Shown here: piece after piece, positions 20,121-29,516 of the stretch | Layout of the letters: every line of letters starts with the position of its first letter | Position numbering within the stretch: position 1 is the first letter of the stretch | Assembly: GCA_015680685.1 (NCBI GenBank) | Contig: MNCI01002923.1 | Span: 1,143,003 to 1,180,532 of the forward strand | Direction of reading: 5' to 3' | Origin: Gnetum montanum | Taxonomy: Eukaryota; Streptophyta; Gnetopsida; Gnetales; Gnetaceae | Length of the DNA: 37,530 nucleotides | Program-made: the position numbers and the translations under genes | The notes under the pieces: model-generated | The model's database searches: none | What the model saw: the letters and a program-made list of their open reading frames with translations, nothing else | What the model was told of the DNA's origin: nothing

Positions 20121-21092
20121 TCAAGCACACCTATTGAATCTAGTTATTATGAGATAAAATAAATTTCTAGAAAACAAGAAAACTAGCTATTTTAATTAAT
20201 CCACAACATCCAAAACATTCACAACACTCAAACAATGTTACAAAGCATGAAGTTCTTTAATCACACAACAATTAACCTTAATAAAAGGCACAACCGAATG
20301 AAAATCTCTCTCATAACTCAAGATTTAAATCTCAACACACAAGCAAGAACACAAGAACACATAGGCTAAGCACACACACAATTAACCTTATGTTATAGCC
20401 ATAATCATGCACTCATACAATGTGTGCTCATGACATCTCTTGCCAACCTCATCACACTCATAACATGAAATACAATAATATTTATTGGAAAAGCAAGACA
20501 AGAAATCTAGAAACTTTCCCTAAGTTTAACTTGAAGATCTATGGCTATTTCCACCTTTTATTTTCTTTTCTTGATTTTTTCCCAATTTAGAATGGCCAGT
20601 TCAAAATTTTTCTTAGTTGTACAAGTTGTCTTTGGGCTTTGGAAGGTGTCTCCTAAAAAATTCCAACATTTGGAAGAGACATCTTCTTTAGGTGTCATAC
20701 ATCTTATCCTGGTGTGAGATGTCTCACCTAAGACATATTCTCAACTATAAGATGTCTCACCTGAGATAACATCAAAAGCAGACGATACGTCTTCTAAAAA
20801 ACTAAGATGTCTCCACCACATGTTAGATGTCTATTATGAAGACTCTACTTTTAACTAAGACATCTTCACATATTTTGAAACTTGCAACTTTTAGGGAGAA
20901 GAAAAGAAAATTAGAAGAGGTGTTCCTACATCATCTTGGAATTTTGAGATCATTATTGAAAAGGTTAACTTTTATTCTATTTTAAATAGTATCGTTTTTT
21001 CCAAGTTTTTTATGATGACCATCAAATTTCTTATTTTCTATCCTCTAAAGGTGAATTTTGTGAGCAATGTCTTAAGATTTCTCAAACTAATG
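20121..21092. other. Unrecognised sequence with an 8-bp motif cluster
   Basis: No gene or transposon end was found before the LTR-C start. CA-rich stretches occur near 20330-20400. The motif cluster at 20677-20865 is listed separately. Confidence 0.45.
20677..20865. repeat. Cluster of six AGATGTCT/AGACATCT motifs
   Basis: AGATGTCT or its reverse complement AGACATCT occurs at 20677, 20717, 20750, 20805, 20825 and 20858, six times in 189 bp. Two of these extend to AGATGTCTCACCT(A/G)AG and one to AGATGTCTCCACC. Near-matches (GGTGTCTCC, ACGTCTTC) lie between. An 8-mer would rarely recur so densely by chance. It may be a cluster of transcription factor sites or a decayed satellite; TGTCTC is also the core of auxin response elements. 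Confidence 0.6.
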
Positions 21093-21626
21093 TGATCAGT
21101 TGCATTTTCTGGGTTACATCAACGTGGCCCCATTGATGCGATCCCGTTGACATAGTTTTGTCGATGTGGGATTTGATACATTGACATGGCCTCATTGATG
21201 CTGTGTCTATTTTTGCCTATAAATACATACTCACCCATCATGTTTATGACATCTTTTGTCATAGTTGTAGTGGAGCTCTTGCAGTTTTGTTGCTTAAAAG
21301 TTAGAATATTTTTCTAAGTGCCCATAGTAGGAGTCAAAGAGTGTATGGATCTTTATTCAATCACTATTGTACCTAAGCATGGTAGTGTGTGCAACAATAA
21401 AGATGAGCTTTCTAATAAACCTTGAAGCACTTTGAAATAGATTAATTGCTTATTTATGCATTTACTATTTTATGGAATTTCCTTTAATGCTTTAAGTAAT
21501 TAAGTAATCAATTGAGCTAAATTAGGCTAAATTAAATAGTGATTAATTAAGCACATAAGTACGACCACTTCGAGCATACACTTGGCACTTGGTAATCCTA
21601 GTAATGCTTAACATTTGGTAACCCAG
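21093..21626 (+). repeat. LTR-C, 5' part (interrupted by element R)
   Basis: The proposed start is TGATCAGT at 21093. TATAAATA lies at 21218-21225 and AATAAA near 21392. From about 21294 onward it aligns with LTR-D (28677-29357) on the same strand. The match stops at 21626, in the middle of the phrase GGTAACCCAG, exactly where the TGATGAGT terminus of element R begins. The last 40 bp of this LTR type reappear at 27471-27510, beyond element R. The 5' boundary is less certain than the 3' one. Confidence 0.7.
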
Positions 21627-22467
21627 TGATGAGTGGCAAGGTACCCCTACACTCAACCATACAAATACAAGCATTTCACCCATGATCCGGTTGAACTCCA
21701 CAGATGGGCTAGTTGTGGTATCTAGAAAGTTATCCTTAGGTCACAGTTCTCTGTCTTCCCACATGGACTAGTATTAGCTTTATCACGTATGATTTAGTCC
21801 ATAGTGAGGTGTATGATGTGGTCCTATGCTAACGCTACTCCTGGGTATGATGGTAAATAAGATTAACTAAGCTAAGAGAGAAAGGATGAGAGAGGATCTA
21901 GCTAGCCTAAGTGCAATGAGCATTCGTTCCTCAATCATCCGTACACATCTTGGATTTTGTGCACAACTACCACTAGGGTTACCAAGTGCAAATCCTAGGT
22001 ACGCTACTGGATTACCAAGTACTCACACTTAAATGCTCGTGATCAAGTCATACTCATTCCACGTTTAACAAGTGTTTAGGGTAAGAAGAGATATTAAATA
22101 AGAAAGCAGTAAATAATAAGTAAATAAATAATTAAGCTAAGTGAATGCTGCAATGATGAAGTAATCTCGATCTTTATTTCTGGTCATGTGTGTGTCCAAG
22201 TACATCACACTTGAATAAGGATGTCATACAATTACAATCACCACACTGCAGGCATACACTAGGAAATAATTCTAACTCTAAGAAGGAAAAACTGCAAGAG
22301 TTTGGGTAAGGAACTAAGAACTAACTACTAGAATAAGGAAAGTTGCCTCTTATTTATAGAAATTGAGGTAGGCCACGATATCGTGTATGTGATATCGCAG
22401 CTACGATGTCACGTCCGCTACGATATCATGACTATGATATCACAGCTAGCAAATTCATGACTCATCA
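21627..22467 (-). repeat. LTR-R: 3' LTR of element R
   Basis: 841 bp bounded by TGATGAGT and ACTCATCA in both readings. On the minus strand it has a GATATC-type palindrome array (22447-22373), TATAAATA (22358-22351) and an AATAAA near 22180. It aligns with LTR-A and LTR-B. In the array most CpG sites have become TpG or CpA, whereas LTR-B keeps them. Confidence 0.88.
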
Positions 22468-22477
22468 TACCCCCACG
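22468..22477 (-). other. Polypurine tract of element R
   Basis: CGTGGGGGTA on the minus strand abuts the LTR start, as in element L. Confidence 0.65.
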
Positions 22478-22650
22478 ATTGAATGAAAACTTATCCTTGA
22501 GTTAAAGTAAGAACAAACTCCATTGATTACACAGTGGACAGGTATGGGATTATGAACTGACTAGAATGGATTCATGCCGCATTGTGGAGTCAAAACAAAA
22601 TTAAGACACAACACAAAAGAAAATCCTATGATTACAAAATTGGATGGAAC

Positions 22651-23419
22651 TCATGTAGTTCCTGGTGGCAGTGGCTCCTCCATGGGTGTCTTTCCCTTTT
22701 CTTGCGCTCCAGGTCTTGGGATTTGATGACGTTGAAGTATGGCTTGGAGTTTCTCCTCTTGTAAGTCCTTGAGTGCCTTAGCATGCATGTAAGTTTGCGC
22801 TTGTGCCATAGAGGCATCCTAGTTAGCCTTCTCTTTTTCATCTGCCACCCTTTTATTCTCTATCAATAGTTTATTTAAGTTGCTCGGTTCTGAAAGTGTC
22901 TAGGTGGTTTTGAGAAACCTTTGGCCCTATATTCGGAAGGTTTAATACTTCCGTAATGGCTTGAACATAGAAATCAATAGTCACATCACAATTGTTAACT
23001 GTGGTGCCTTCTTCTTTATTGTGCCAAAATTGGTACGTTTCCCCTAAGTACCAAGCACCACTTTCAGAGAGGGTAGGCCATAATGGGGATCCTTTGAGGT
23101 GATCCCTAATAGCCTCCAGAGAAAATTCTACAAAAGGTCCAAATTTTAATTCCATGATCACTACAGTGAATATGGACCTTTCATGGATGGTCTGAACATA
23201 ATCCTGGGGCAACATGAGATATCGTCCCTATTCAAACATTGCAACAACTCCTCCTTTTACCTGCCTTGATTATACAGTAGCAGGGTCTTCTTGGTGGATA
23301 CTAAATGATTGTTCCTCCTACTCTGCATGTTGTCCAATAAGAACTTGTCCTTCACCTCTCCTAGGTCGTTTGATCACACCTTGAGCAGGACCTTCCTATT
23401 GTCTGCGTTTCGGGGCCAT
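22651..23419 (-). pseudogene. ORF2 of element R (internally deleted)
   Basis: It starts at an ATG that gives Met-Ala-Pro-Lys-Arg, followed by a basic stretch like that of ORF2 in L. The open part 23215-22871 covers the globular plant-transposon-like domain (SPLWPTLSESGAWYLGE, then VxxDFxxQAITEVLNL). At about 22910 it jumps from the end of that domain straight into the coiled coil, skipping what corresponds to roughly 2914-4104 of L. A second jump removes the equivalent of about 4250-5085. The C-terminal Pro-rich tail and the stop (22653-22651) are kept. Several in-frame stops are present. It ends 183 bp before the LTR, against 191 bp in L. Confidence 0.7.
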
Positions 23420-25307
23420 TTGCAATCACACGGGGCCAATCGTTAGTAAGGTTGTTACGAAAGTTAGGTTATACCTTACTGCTTGCCTTAATAGATTTAC
23501 TTTATTTCCATGTGATGTTAATTATTAGAAGAACATGTCCCCAAAAGATTATAATGTTGAGTCCTCTTTGCTTAGGTGGTTTCCAAATTGAATTTTCTAG
23601 TATAGCTAAAGGGATGAAATTGTTTTTGACACATTTTATTCTTAATTTTACAGCTAATTACCCTTAAATATGTCCTTCATGTGATGATGAATTTCAAAAA
23701 ATTTATGCACTATTCGGCATGTGCCCCCTACCCCACGACTAAGTTGAACACTCCGAGTTCAAGTAGGTTCAAATGGAATGAAAATCGGAGTACCAGCAAG
23801 CGAGTTATGGATATGAAAGCAAGGGACGGGCAATCACAAGTCGTAGAGAGGAATTTGAAAAACTTTCCCTACGTGAACAGTTGCAAATGATGTTGATTAG
23901 CACAAGGGGATCATGTATATATGTTTTCATCGAAGTTAGGGCACTTAGAGAATGTACTGAATTTTTAATATATTTTTTTTGAAATTAAACAATGTAAACT
24001 AAGGACATCTGGATGATTGTTAAAGGGTTCCAAGGTAATTCAACTAATTATAAAGTTAAAAAAATTATGATGATGTGGAATTTATCAATAAGAACCTCAG
24101 ATGCTAGAGAAAAAGGCTATGTGATGGTTCATAGGAACGTTGAATCGAAGGGATAGTAATAAGAGAAAGAAAATCATTGGCAATATGGTAAGGGTAATAA
24201 ATGGTGTGGAAGATGGGTCATGAGTGCAAATTACAAAAATTACGCAAGTGGGTCCTCCCCAAAGCAGGTTCCAACCTTTAATGCCCTTGCATAACCACAC
24301 TTAAAAGTGTTTGTGGGCACTCAAAGGATTAAATGTAATCCACACTGATTCCACAAAACACACACATGTAAATATCACCGGAATGAGGTAAGAATTCTAC
24401 GTTACACACGACACAAGCTACAATTACATGAACAGTGAGATGAGAGGAACTATAGAAGGGATTCTAGAAATTGGGACATGAGGTAACTAACTCAGGGCAT
24501 AGTGAATCCTGCGTGTAACACATGATTAAGGTGTTATTAACCTGTCGTTCCAAGATTAGGACCAAGTCCATTCATCTGATCAGTGACACCAAATTATTTT
24601 ATCCCATGATGAGCAACTATGAGAGTACCAGAACAACAAGGCGTACGATTAGTTGGAATTTTGTTCAAGGGAGGAGTGATTTTTGTTTTGTGGCACTTCC
24701 TTTGTTGATTTTTTCTCTTCTCTTTTTTTTTCTCTTTACTAAATCTAGAGAAGCCACCAACCTTCAAGCATGGGTGCATGTCTTTCTAATGGGACCCCCT
24801 AGAACAGCATTGGACTTTTGAGTTCCTTTTGATTACTCTTACTCCCATTTTTCATTAAATCTACAAGGATCGTAGTACAACCACATTGCATGATAACTCT
24901 CACAGATGTCACCAAAGAGAATCCGCAAGTCTCCTTGATGTCACACCCTAATCATTTCCTCTTGGTCCATCCTTCTTCATTCAGGGTACAATGAACACAA
25001 AACTAATTTTAAGTTTTAAGAATGTCAAGAATATCATTGTACCCTAGAACAAAACCTCTTATTTGTAGAATGGATGTGTGGGTGTAATGGGCTCACTATC
25101 CAAATAATTGAGCACTCGAAACTTGATAACATAGAACACACCTCAACCAATGAGCCACATGAGTGTTTTATTCATAGACAATATTACTTATAAAAATGTA
25201 AAAAGACAAAAGGCAAAAAGATAAAACAAGAAATTGAAAAATAAAAAATTGAAAAACAAAAAGTTGTAAAATCAAAGAAAATGAAAAATGGTTATTAACC
25301 CTACTTG
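23420..25307 (-). other. Noncoding spacer of element R between gag and ORF2
   Basis: It aligns with 492-2399 of element L in inverted orientation. There is no conserved reading frame; the apparent ORFs on either strand are not shared as proteins with L. It keeps the TATATATAC core at 23915-23921 (reverse strand) but lacks the ATATCACG array found in L. Confidence 0.6.
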
Positions 25308-27287
25308 TTATTGAAATGGGAGGTATCCCCCATAATTAAACGGCTGAGGATGGTAAGGATTAATAATTGAAAGATGAGGATCCTTGCATGTTGGAAGTAT
25401 TGAAACTTGGACATACTTACCCTATCGGGGTTCACACACTTGATTATAGTAAGCATAGTGGGGAAATTTATAAGATGTGATGTCCGGATAAAGAGTTGAC
25501 CCACTATGATATTTGGGACCATAAGGTGGTATGCAAGGATCAAGATGTTGCCTTCCATGACTTTGTTCATTGGGCCGTATGGTTTTTGGAGTGTTGATTG
25601 GTGGCCCTAATGAAGTAACATGAGGCATTGGGTTTGATGCACCACAGTGTTGGACTTGTGTTGAGTTGGAGGATGTAGTGGCCTTGGAACTGTGTTGTCC
25701 CTTCCTATGATCATTTCTCAAGAAGGGAGGCCTTTGATGTTGCTAAGGTCTCTCACTGCTGTTAGCAATAGTAGCACAAGTAACGTTTGGAGGTTTTTGT
25801 TGTGGTGCAAATACCTTAGGAACCATTGTTGGTGATGTAGAAGGAGGAAAAGGATGAGAATGTTGAAAATTAGGAGAAGTGTAAGGTGCACAAAGCGGTG
25901 GTTGTGTTGAGGACATGGGCTGATAGTATTGAGGAGAATGATAATGTAGTGAGATAGAGTATGTTGGCTCAATTGGAGAAATAGGGTATTGAACTAGATA
26001 AGCATTTGGGTTCGGATGATATGAATGGTGTCTCCGGTTTAGGGGTGGCTTCCCCCACGACTGGGATTGTTGCCACTGTGATCGAACACAGTATCTCTAT
26101 ATGAACTCTGGGTGTAACGTGTTTTCCCAATGCTCATATAAATGTAACAAGATTGGGCATTGGCCCTTGGGGTGATCGTATAGGAAAATGTTGCATTCAT
26201 ATGGATGTTTGGCTGTTGAGCTCTTATCTTCCTCATTCCTTCTTTCCGAATGTCTAATGATATTTTTTCCTGCTTCTCGAGTTGTGAAAACTCTATCTCA
26301 AATGATATTGATATATTCTCCACACTTTTTATACATCCATTCCAACATCTTATTGATCTTTGCCTTGACTTCATCTAATTATTGTTGTATTGGCAAAGAT
26401 GGTTCTTTCTCCTTGAGATTGGTTGATTTCTCCTTTTTGTGATTATGGACCTTTGTTAAGTTGAGATTCTAGGCCCGTTGATTTTTTTCAACACTCTCCC
26501 ATCTAGCCATTTCTCCTTCTTCTTTTTCTACCTCCTTAATAAGCTCTTGGAATTGATGGGTTTGTAGTTCATATAGTTGACCTCGTGCATACATTCCTAG
26601 GGTCTTTCTTGCTTCATCACATAGCCCATCAATGATATGGTACATTAACCTTTCCTTGGAGAACTCATGGCTTGGAAAATTGTTTAACAGTGCATAATAT
26701 CTTTCTAAGGCCATGTCCAAGGGTTCATGTTATGCTTGTTTCCACTTTTGGATTTGTTTCCTCAAGGTTGACACTCTTGTGTAGGTTTGATATCTTTCGT
26801 TAAAAAGTTATACCATTGTTAACCAACAGTGTATCAAATTTGGTTTTAACGATCTATACCATACTTTTTCTTGGCCAACAAGTGTCATAAGAAAGAGCTT
26901 GAGTTTTTTCCATCTATTATCAATGTTGTTCCATGCACAGGCATTGTAGAAGGCTTGTAAATGTTGATGCAGATCTAAGTCATAGCCTCCTAAAAAAGTG
27001 GGAAAGTTTTTTAAATCAAGCCTGGGTAGGTAGCTCTCTTTACAATGCCTATAGGAGATTCAAATAGCCTCTTGTATTTGTGTTAGGCTTGTAGTGGCCA
27101 GTAGGGATTCATCGTCATCTAGTAACTTATGCTTTCTTGCATTGGGACAATGTTTCCTTTGTTTATGTTTATAAGAAACCCCTACCTCAAATTGCGTACT
27201 CCAATCTTCATTGTCATATAATTCATCGATTCTCCAATGAATTTCCTCACTAGGTATGGCATTATCATAGTCTTGTAGGAGAGGCAT
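25308..27287 (-). pseudogene. gag of element R (Retrotrans_gag type)
   Basis: It starts at the ATG at 27287, about 120 bp after the primer-binding site. The minus-strand sequence carries the typical capsid region: LPRLDLKNFPTFLGGYDL, then LQAFYNAC, a WY..L.P motif and Y....TLRKQ (about 27050-26760). The well-preserved block 26720-26469 follows, with LMYHIIDGLCDEARKTLGMYARG, the 'F..GL....R..L....G' signature of plant Gag. The same block occurs in element D near 30700-30830. A long Pro/Gln/His-rich C-terminus ends at TAA 25308-25310. Stops (for example TGA at 27060-27062, explicable as CGA to TGA) and frameshifts disable it. A zinc knuckle is not evident. Confidence 0.78.
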
Positions 27288-27409
27288 GGTTGTGAAATTA
27301 TGTGTAAATTTATATGTGACTTTTCATAATTATTTCTTCCTAAAAGATATATTATTAATTCCTATACAGTGACCTTGTATGATATAACTAATCTAGATAA
27401 CTAGCACTG

Positions 27410-27427
27410 TCCCTACCAACGATGCCA
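27410..27427 (-). other. Primer-binding site of element R (tRNA-Asp type)
   Basis: Minus-strand TGGCATCGTTGGTAGGGA lies one base after the LTR end. The 3' end of plant tRNA-Asp would give TGGCGCCGTTGCCGGGGA. Of five differences, four are C-to-T or G-to-A. Athila-type elements are known to use tRNA-Asp. Confidence 0.75.
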
Positions 27428-27428
27428 A

Positions 27429-27470
27429 TGATGAGTGATGAGGTACCCCTACACTCAACCATACAAATAC
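27429..27470 (-). repeat. Remnant of the 5' LTR of element R
   Basis: The last 42 bp of an LTR-A/LTR-R type end: GGTTGAGTGTAGGGGTACC, then ACTCATCA. It is cut at 27470/27471 against the LTR-C end lying head to head. The remainder of the 5' LTR is deleted. Confidence 0.75.
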
Positions 27471-27510
27471 GAGTGTAGGGTTGGGTGTAGGGTCTACTTG
27501 TTGCTCATCA
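27471..27510 (+). repeat. LTR-C, 3' terminal 40 bp
   Basis: GGTGTAGGGTCTACTTGTTG followed by CTCATCA closely matches the end of LTR-D (GGTGTAGGGTCTACTCATTG, then CTCATCA, 29334-29357), which is the same LTR type as LTR-C at 21093-21626. It is best read as the other side of the LTR interrupted by element R. The middle section is deleted. Confidence 0.65.
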
Positions 27511-27511
27511 T

Positions 27512-27586
27512 TGGTACCATTGTTAGGGATTGAGCTTGGGTTATCCACATGATAGGTAGAAATTCTTACCACTATACTACAATGAC
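27512..27586 (-). tRNA. Full-length tRNA-Asp-derived sequence fused to an LTR end (decayed, not a functional gene)
   Basis: The 75 nt on the minus strand align without gaps to mature plant tRNA-Asp: acceptor GTCATTG, the conserved GTATAGTGGTAAG of the D-arm, anticodon arm CCTATCATG, a T-arm, then CAATGGTACCA. Against the plant tRNA-Asp sequence as I know it I count 20 differences, 18 of which are C-to-T or G-to-A. The anticodon GTC now reads ATC. The terminal CCA is present, although plant nuclear tRNA genes do not encode it. The sequence begins one base after the LTR-C terminus, exactly the spacing of the primer-binding sites of R and D. It therefore looks like reverse transcription of the whole primer tRNA instead of its last 18 nt. 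Confidence 0.8.
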
Positions 27587-27589
27587 CTT

Positions 27590-28676
27590 CTCATCAGGTT
27601 TTAAAGGACCTTCTCCTTGTTTAGGCACATGGGGTGGTTAGGGTAGTTGTGGATATCCTACGGTAGCTACAACTTTTGGTGGAAGACTGAAGGTGTCCAA
27701 TAGTGCCTTCATCTTCTCCTCCTTACTTCTAGAATCATTCATGGTCCATGTTGCATTGTGAATGTGGACTAGTATGGGACCATTCCAAGGACAGGGGATT
27801 GCTAGAAATAACTCCTTCACATTGATGAACTTGGCAAGGAGAAGTTTATGTTCAACATCAAACACCTTTACTACATTATGTAGCTCCCAGTAGTCACTCA
27901 TTCTCCTGGTCAAGTTCTCAACTATAGATAGTTTATTGGTGAAGCACTACTTGAGAACATTCAATTCTACATTTGTTAGTGCAAGCTTATGCTTGGTATC
28001 TTTGTGATGCTTGAACTTAGCTTCATATAGTAAGTACAAATTATTCACATGCTTTTCTAATTCAGATTGTGGCCATCTAGTAGTTAGCATTTCTAAATTT
28101 TCATAACAAAGATTGAGAAGCTTCATGTACTCCATCATCTTCTTGATCTGCAGCTCCTTCATGCAAATCTCTACCTTGTTGTAATCATTGAGGCCATCAA
28201 AGATAGATAGCTAGACATCACCTTCTTTCTTGAGTTGTTGGAGGGCTTCATTAACTTTCACCTTCATCATCTGAATATGGTTTTTATTAATTTCTTTTTA
28301 TATACCAACTTGATCTCTATAGTTATTTTTGACTCTCTTAAATTTAAGAGACTCATTTTTTTAGAAGGCTACCTCTATTGTAGTTTTTTCATGAAGGGCT
28401 CAAACTTTCTCCATGATTTTCAGCTACCAATCTTCTCAGTTTAGTGTTTACTCTAGCTAGCTGCTCTTGGTGTTGATGGATGAAATCTTGCATTTTTTTT
28501 CTTTTTCACATCAACATTCCATAGGCAGTGATTTTCTATGGTTAAGGTGAGATTCTCTTGATGAGTTTGATCTAAGGCCTTTTGGATATTATGCATGATG
28601 ACATTGGCCAAGGATTGATCAAAGATCACTGTCTCCTTTGTCTTCTTAGTGTTCTTGAGCTTTTCCTAAAGCTATT
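27590..28676 (-). pseudogene. ORF2-like coiled-coil gene of a third, diverged element (3' part)
   Basis: Minus-strand frames 28162-27947 and 27913-27638, plus broken frames back to 28676, give a charged coiled coil. They follow the C-terminal half of ORF2 of element L in order: ELQIKKMMEYMKLLNLCYENL parallels DLQIQDLTKYMELANLQYANL, and SKEEKMKALLDTF parallels TKEEKLQAILQCH, before a Pro-rich tail. Similarity is at protein level only, so this is a separate subfamily. It is bounded by the tRNA-Asp sequence at one end and by LTR-D at the other. No LTR or polypurine tract of its own is visible. In-frame TAG/TAA codons and frameshifts disable it. Confidence 0.65.
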
Positions 28677-29357
28677 AAAAGTTAGAATATTTTTCTATGT
28701 TCTTATAGTAGGAGTTAAAGAGTGTACGAATCTTTATTCGAACATTATTGTACCTAAGCACACTAGTATGTGTGACATTAAAGACAAGCTTTTTGGTAAA
28801 CCTTACAACACTTTGAAATAGATTAATTGTTTATTTATGCATTTAATGTTTTATGAAATTTTATTTAATGCTTTAATTAATTACATAATCAATTAAGCTA
28901 AATTAAAAAGCAATTAATTAAGAACATAAGTATGACCACTTCAAGCATACACTTCATGCTTGATAATCCTAGTAATGCTTAATGTTTGGTAACCTAGTAG
29001 CATTAAACATGTTTAGGATGTGTACGGAAAGTTGAAATGGATGCTTATGTTAGGATCAATTAGTTGTAGCTAGTTAGATTAAATTAGCAATTTAATTATT
29101 TTATTTTTTATTCTTTATTCTTAGGTGACTTAAAATATAAAACATAAAAAATGATAAAAACCATATGTCTTAGTTGCACTTAACCATACCTTTGCATTTT
29201 ACAAGTGTAATTGGAAAGACAATGATTGCAATGGTTAGTTTTACTTCCTAGAGACTAGTGTACTTAGAAGGCTATAAGTCCATGGAATTTGACTAGATTG
29301 CATGTGAACACTTAGTGATTTGTATGGTTTGGTGTAGGGTCTACTCATTGCTCATCA
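28677..29357 (+). repeat. LTR-D: 5' LTR of element D, lacking its 5' part
   Basis: It aligns with LTR-C from TTAAAAGTTAGAATATTTTT onward and ends TTGCTCATCA. The upstream portion of LTR-C, including its TATA box at 21218, has no counterpart: the sequence left of about 28677 is ORF2-like. The LTR thus begins about 80 bp downstream of where the TATA box would be. The poly(A) signal reads ATTAAAG. Confidence 0.75.
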
Positions 29358-29358
29358 T

Positions 29359-29376
29359 TGATGCCATTTCCAAGGA
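29359..29376 (+). other. Primer-binding site of element D (tRNA-Asp type)
   Basis: TGATGCCATTTCCAAGGA follows the LTR after one base. Compared with TGGCGCCGTTGCCGGGGA, all differences but one are C-to-T or G-to-A. Confidence 0.65.
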
Positions 29377-29516
29377 CTTGTAGTTTGATAAATGTGCTAT
29401 CTAGAACTCAGTGAAAATAATTTTAGATCACTGGAGCAAACTATAAGATCACAATCATTCAAATAATTATAATTATAATTATAATTTAAGTACACTAAAT
29501 TTTTATCTAATTCAAA

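Larger units (their letters stand above)
21627..27470 (-). mobile_element. Element R: pol-less Ty3/gypsy (Athila-like) retrotransposon nested in LTR-C
   Basis: On the minus strand the order is remnant of 5' LTR (27470-27429), primer-binding site (27427-27410), leader, gag (27287-25308), spacer (25307-23420), ORF2 (23419-22651), polypurine tract and 3' LTR (22467-21627). No protease, reverse transcriptase or integrase is present. The internal order equals element L. R keeps the gag that L has lost, while its ORF2 has two large internal deletions relative to L. It inserted into LTR-C at 21626. The matching target duplication on the other side was lost with most of the 5' LTR. Confidence 0.85.

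Noticed and set aside
22582-24821. Several plus-strand frames across 22582-22764, 23452-23890 and 24522-24821
   Set aside because: They lie on the opposite strand of ORF2 or in the spacer of element R, and the homologous region of element L does not keep them as proteins.
27512-27586. Ordinary nuclear tRNA-Asp gene beside an LTR
   Set aside because: The CCA is encoded, the anticodon is changed, the stems are weakened, and the spacing to the LTR end equals that of the primer-binding sites.
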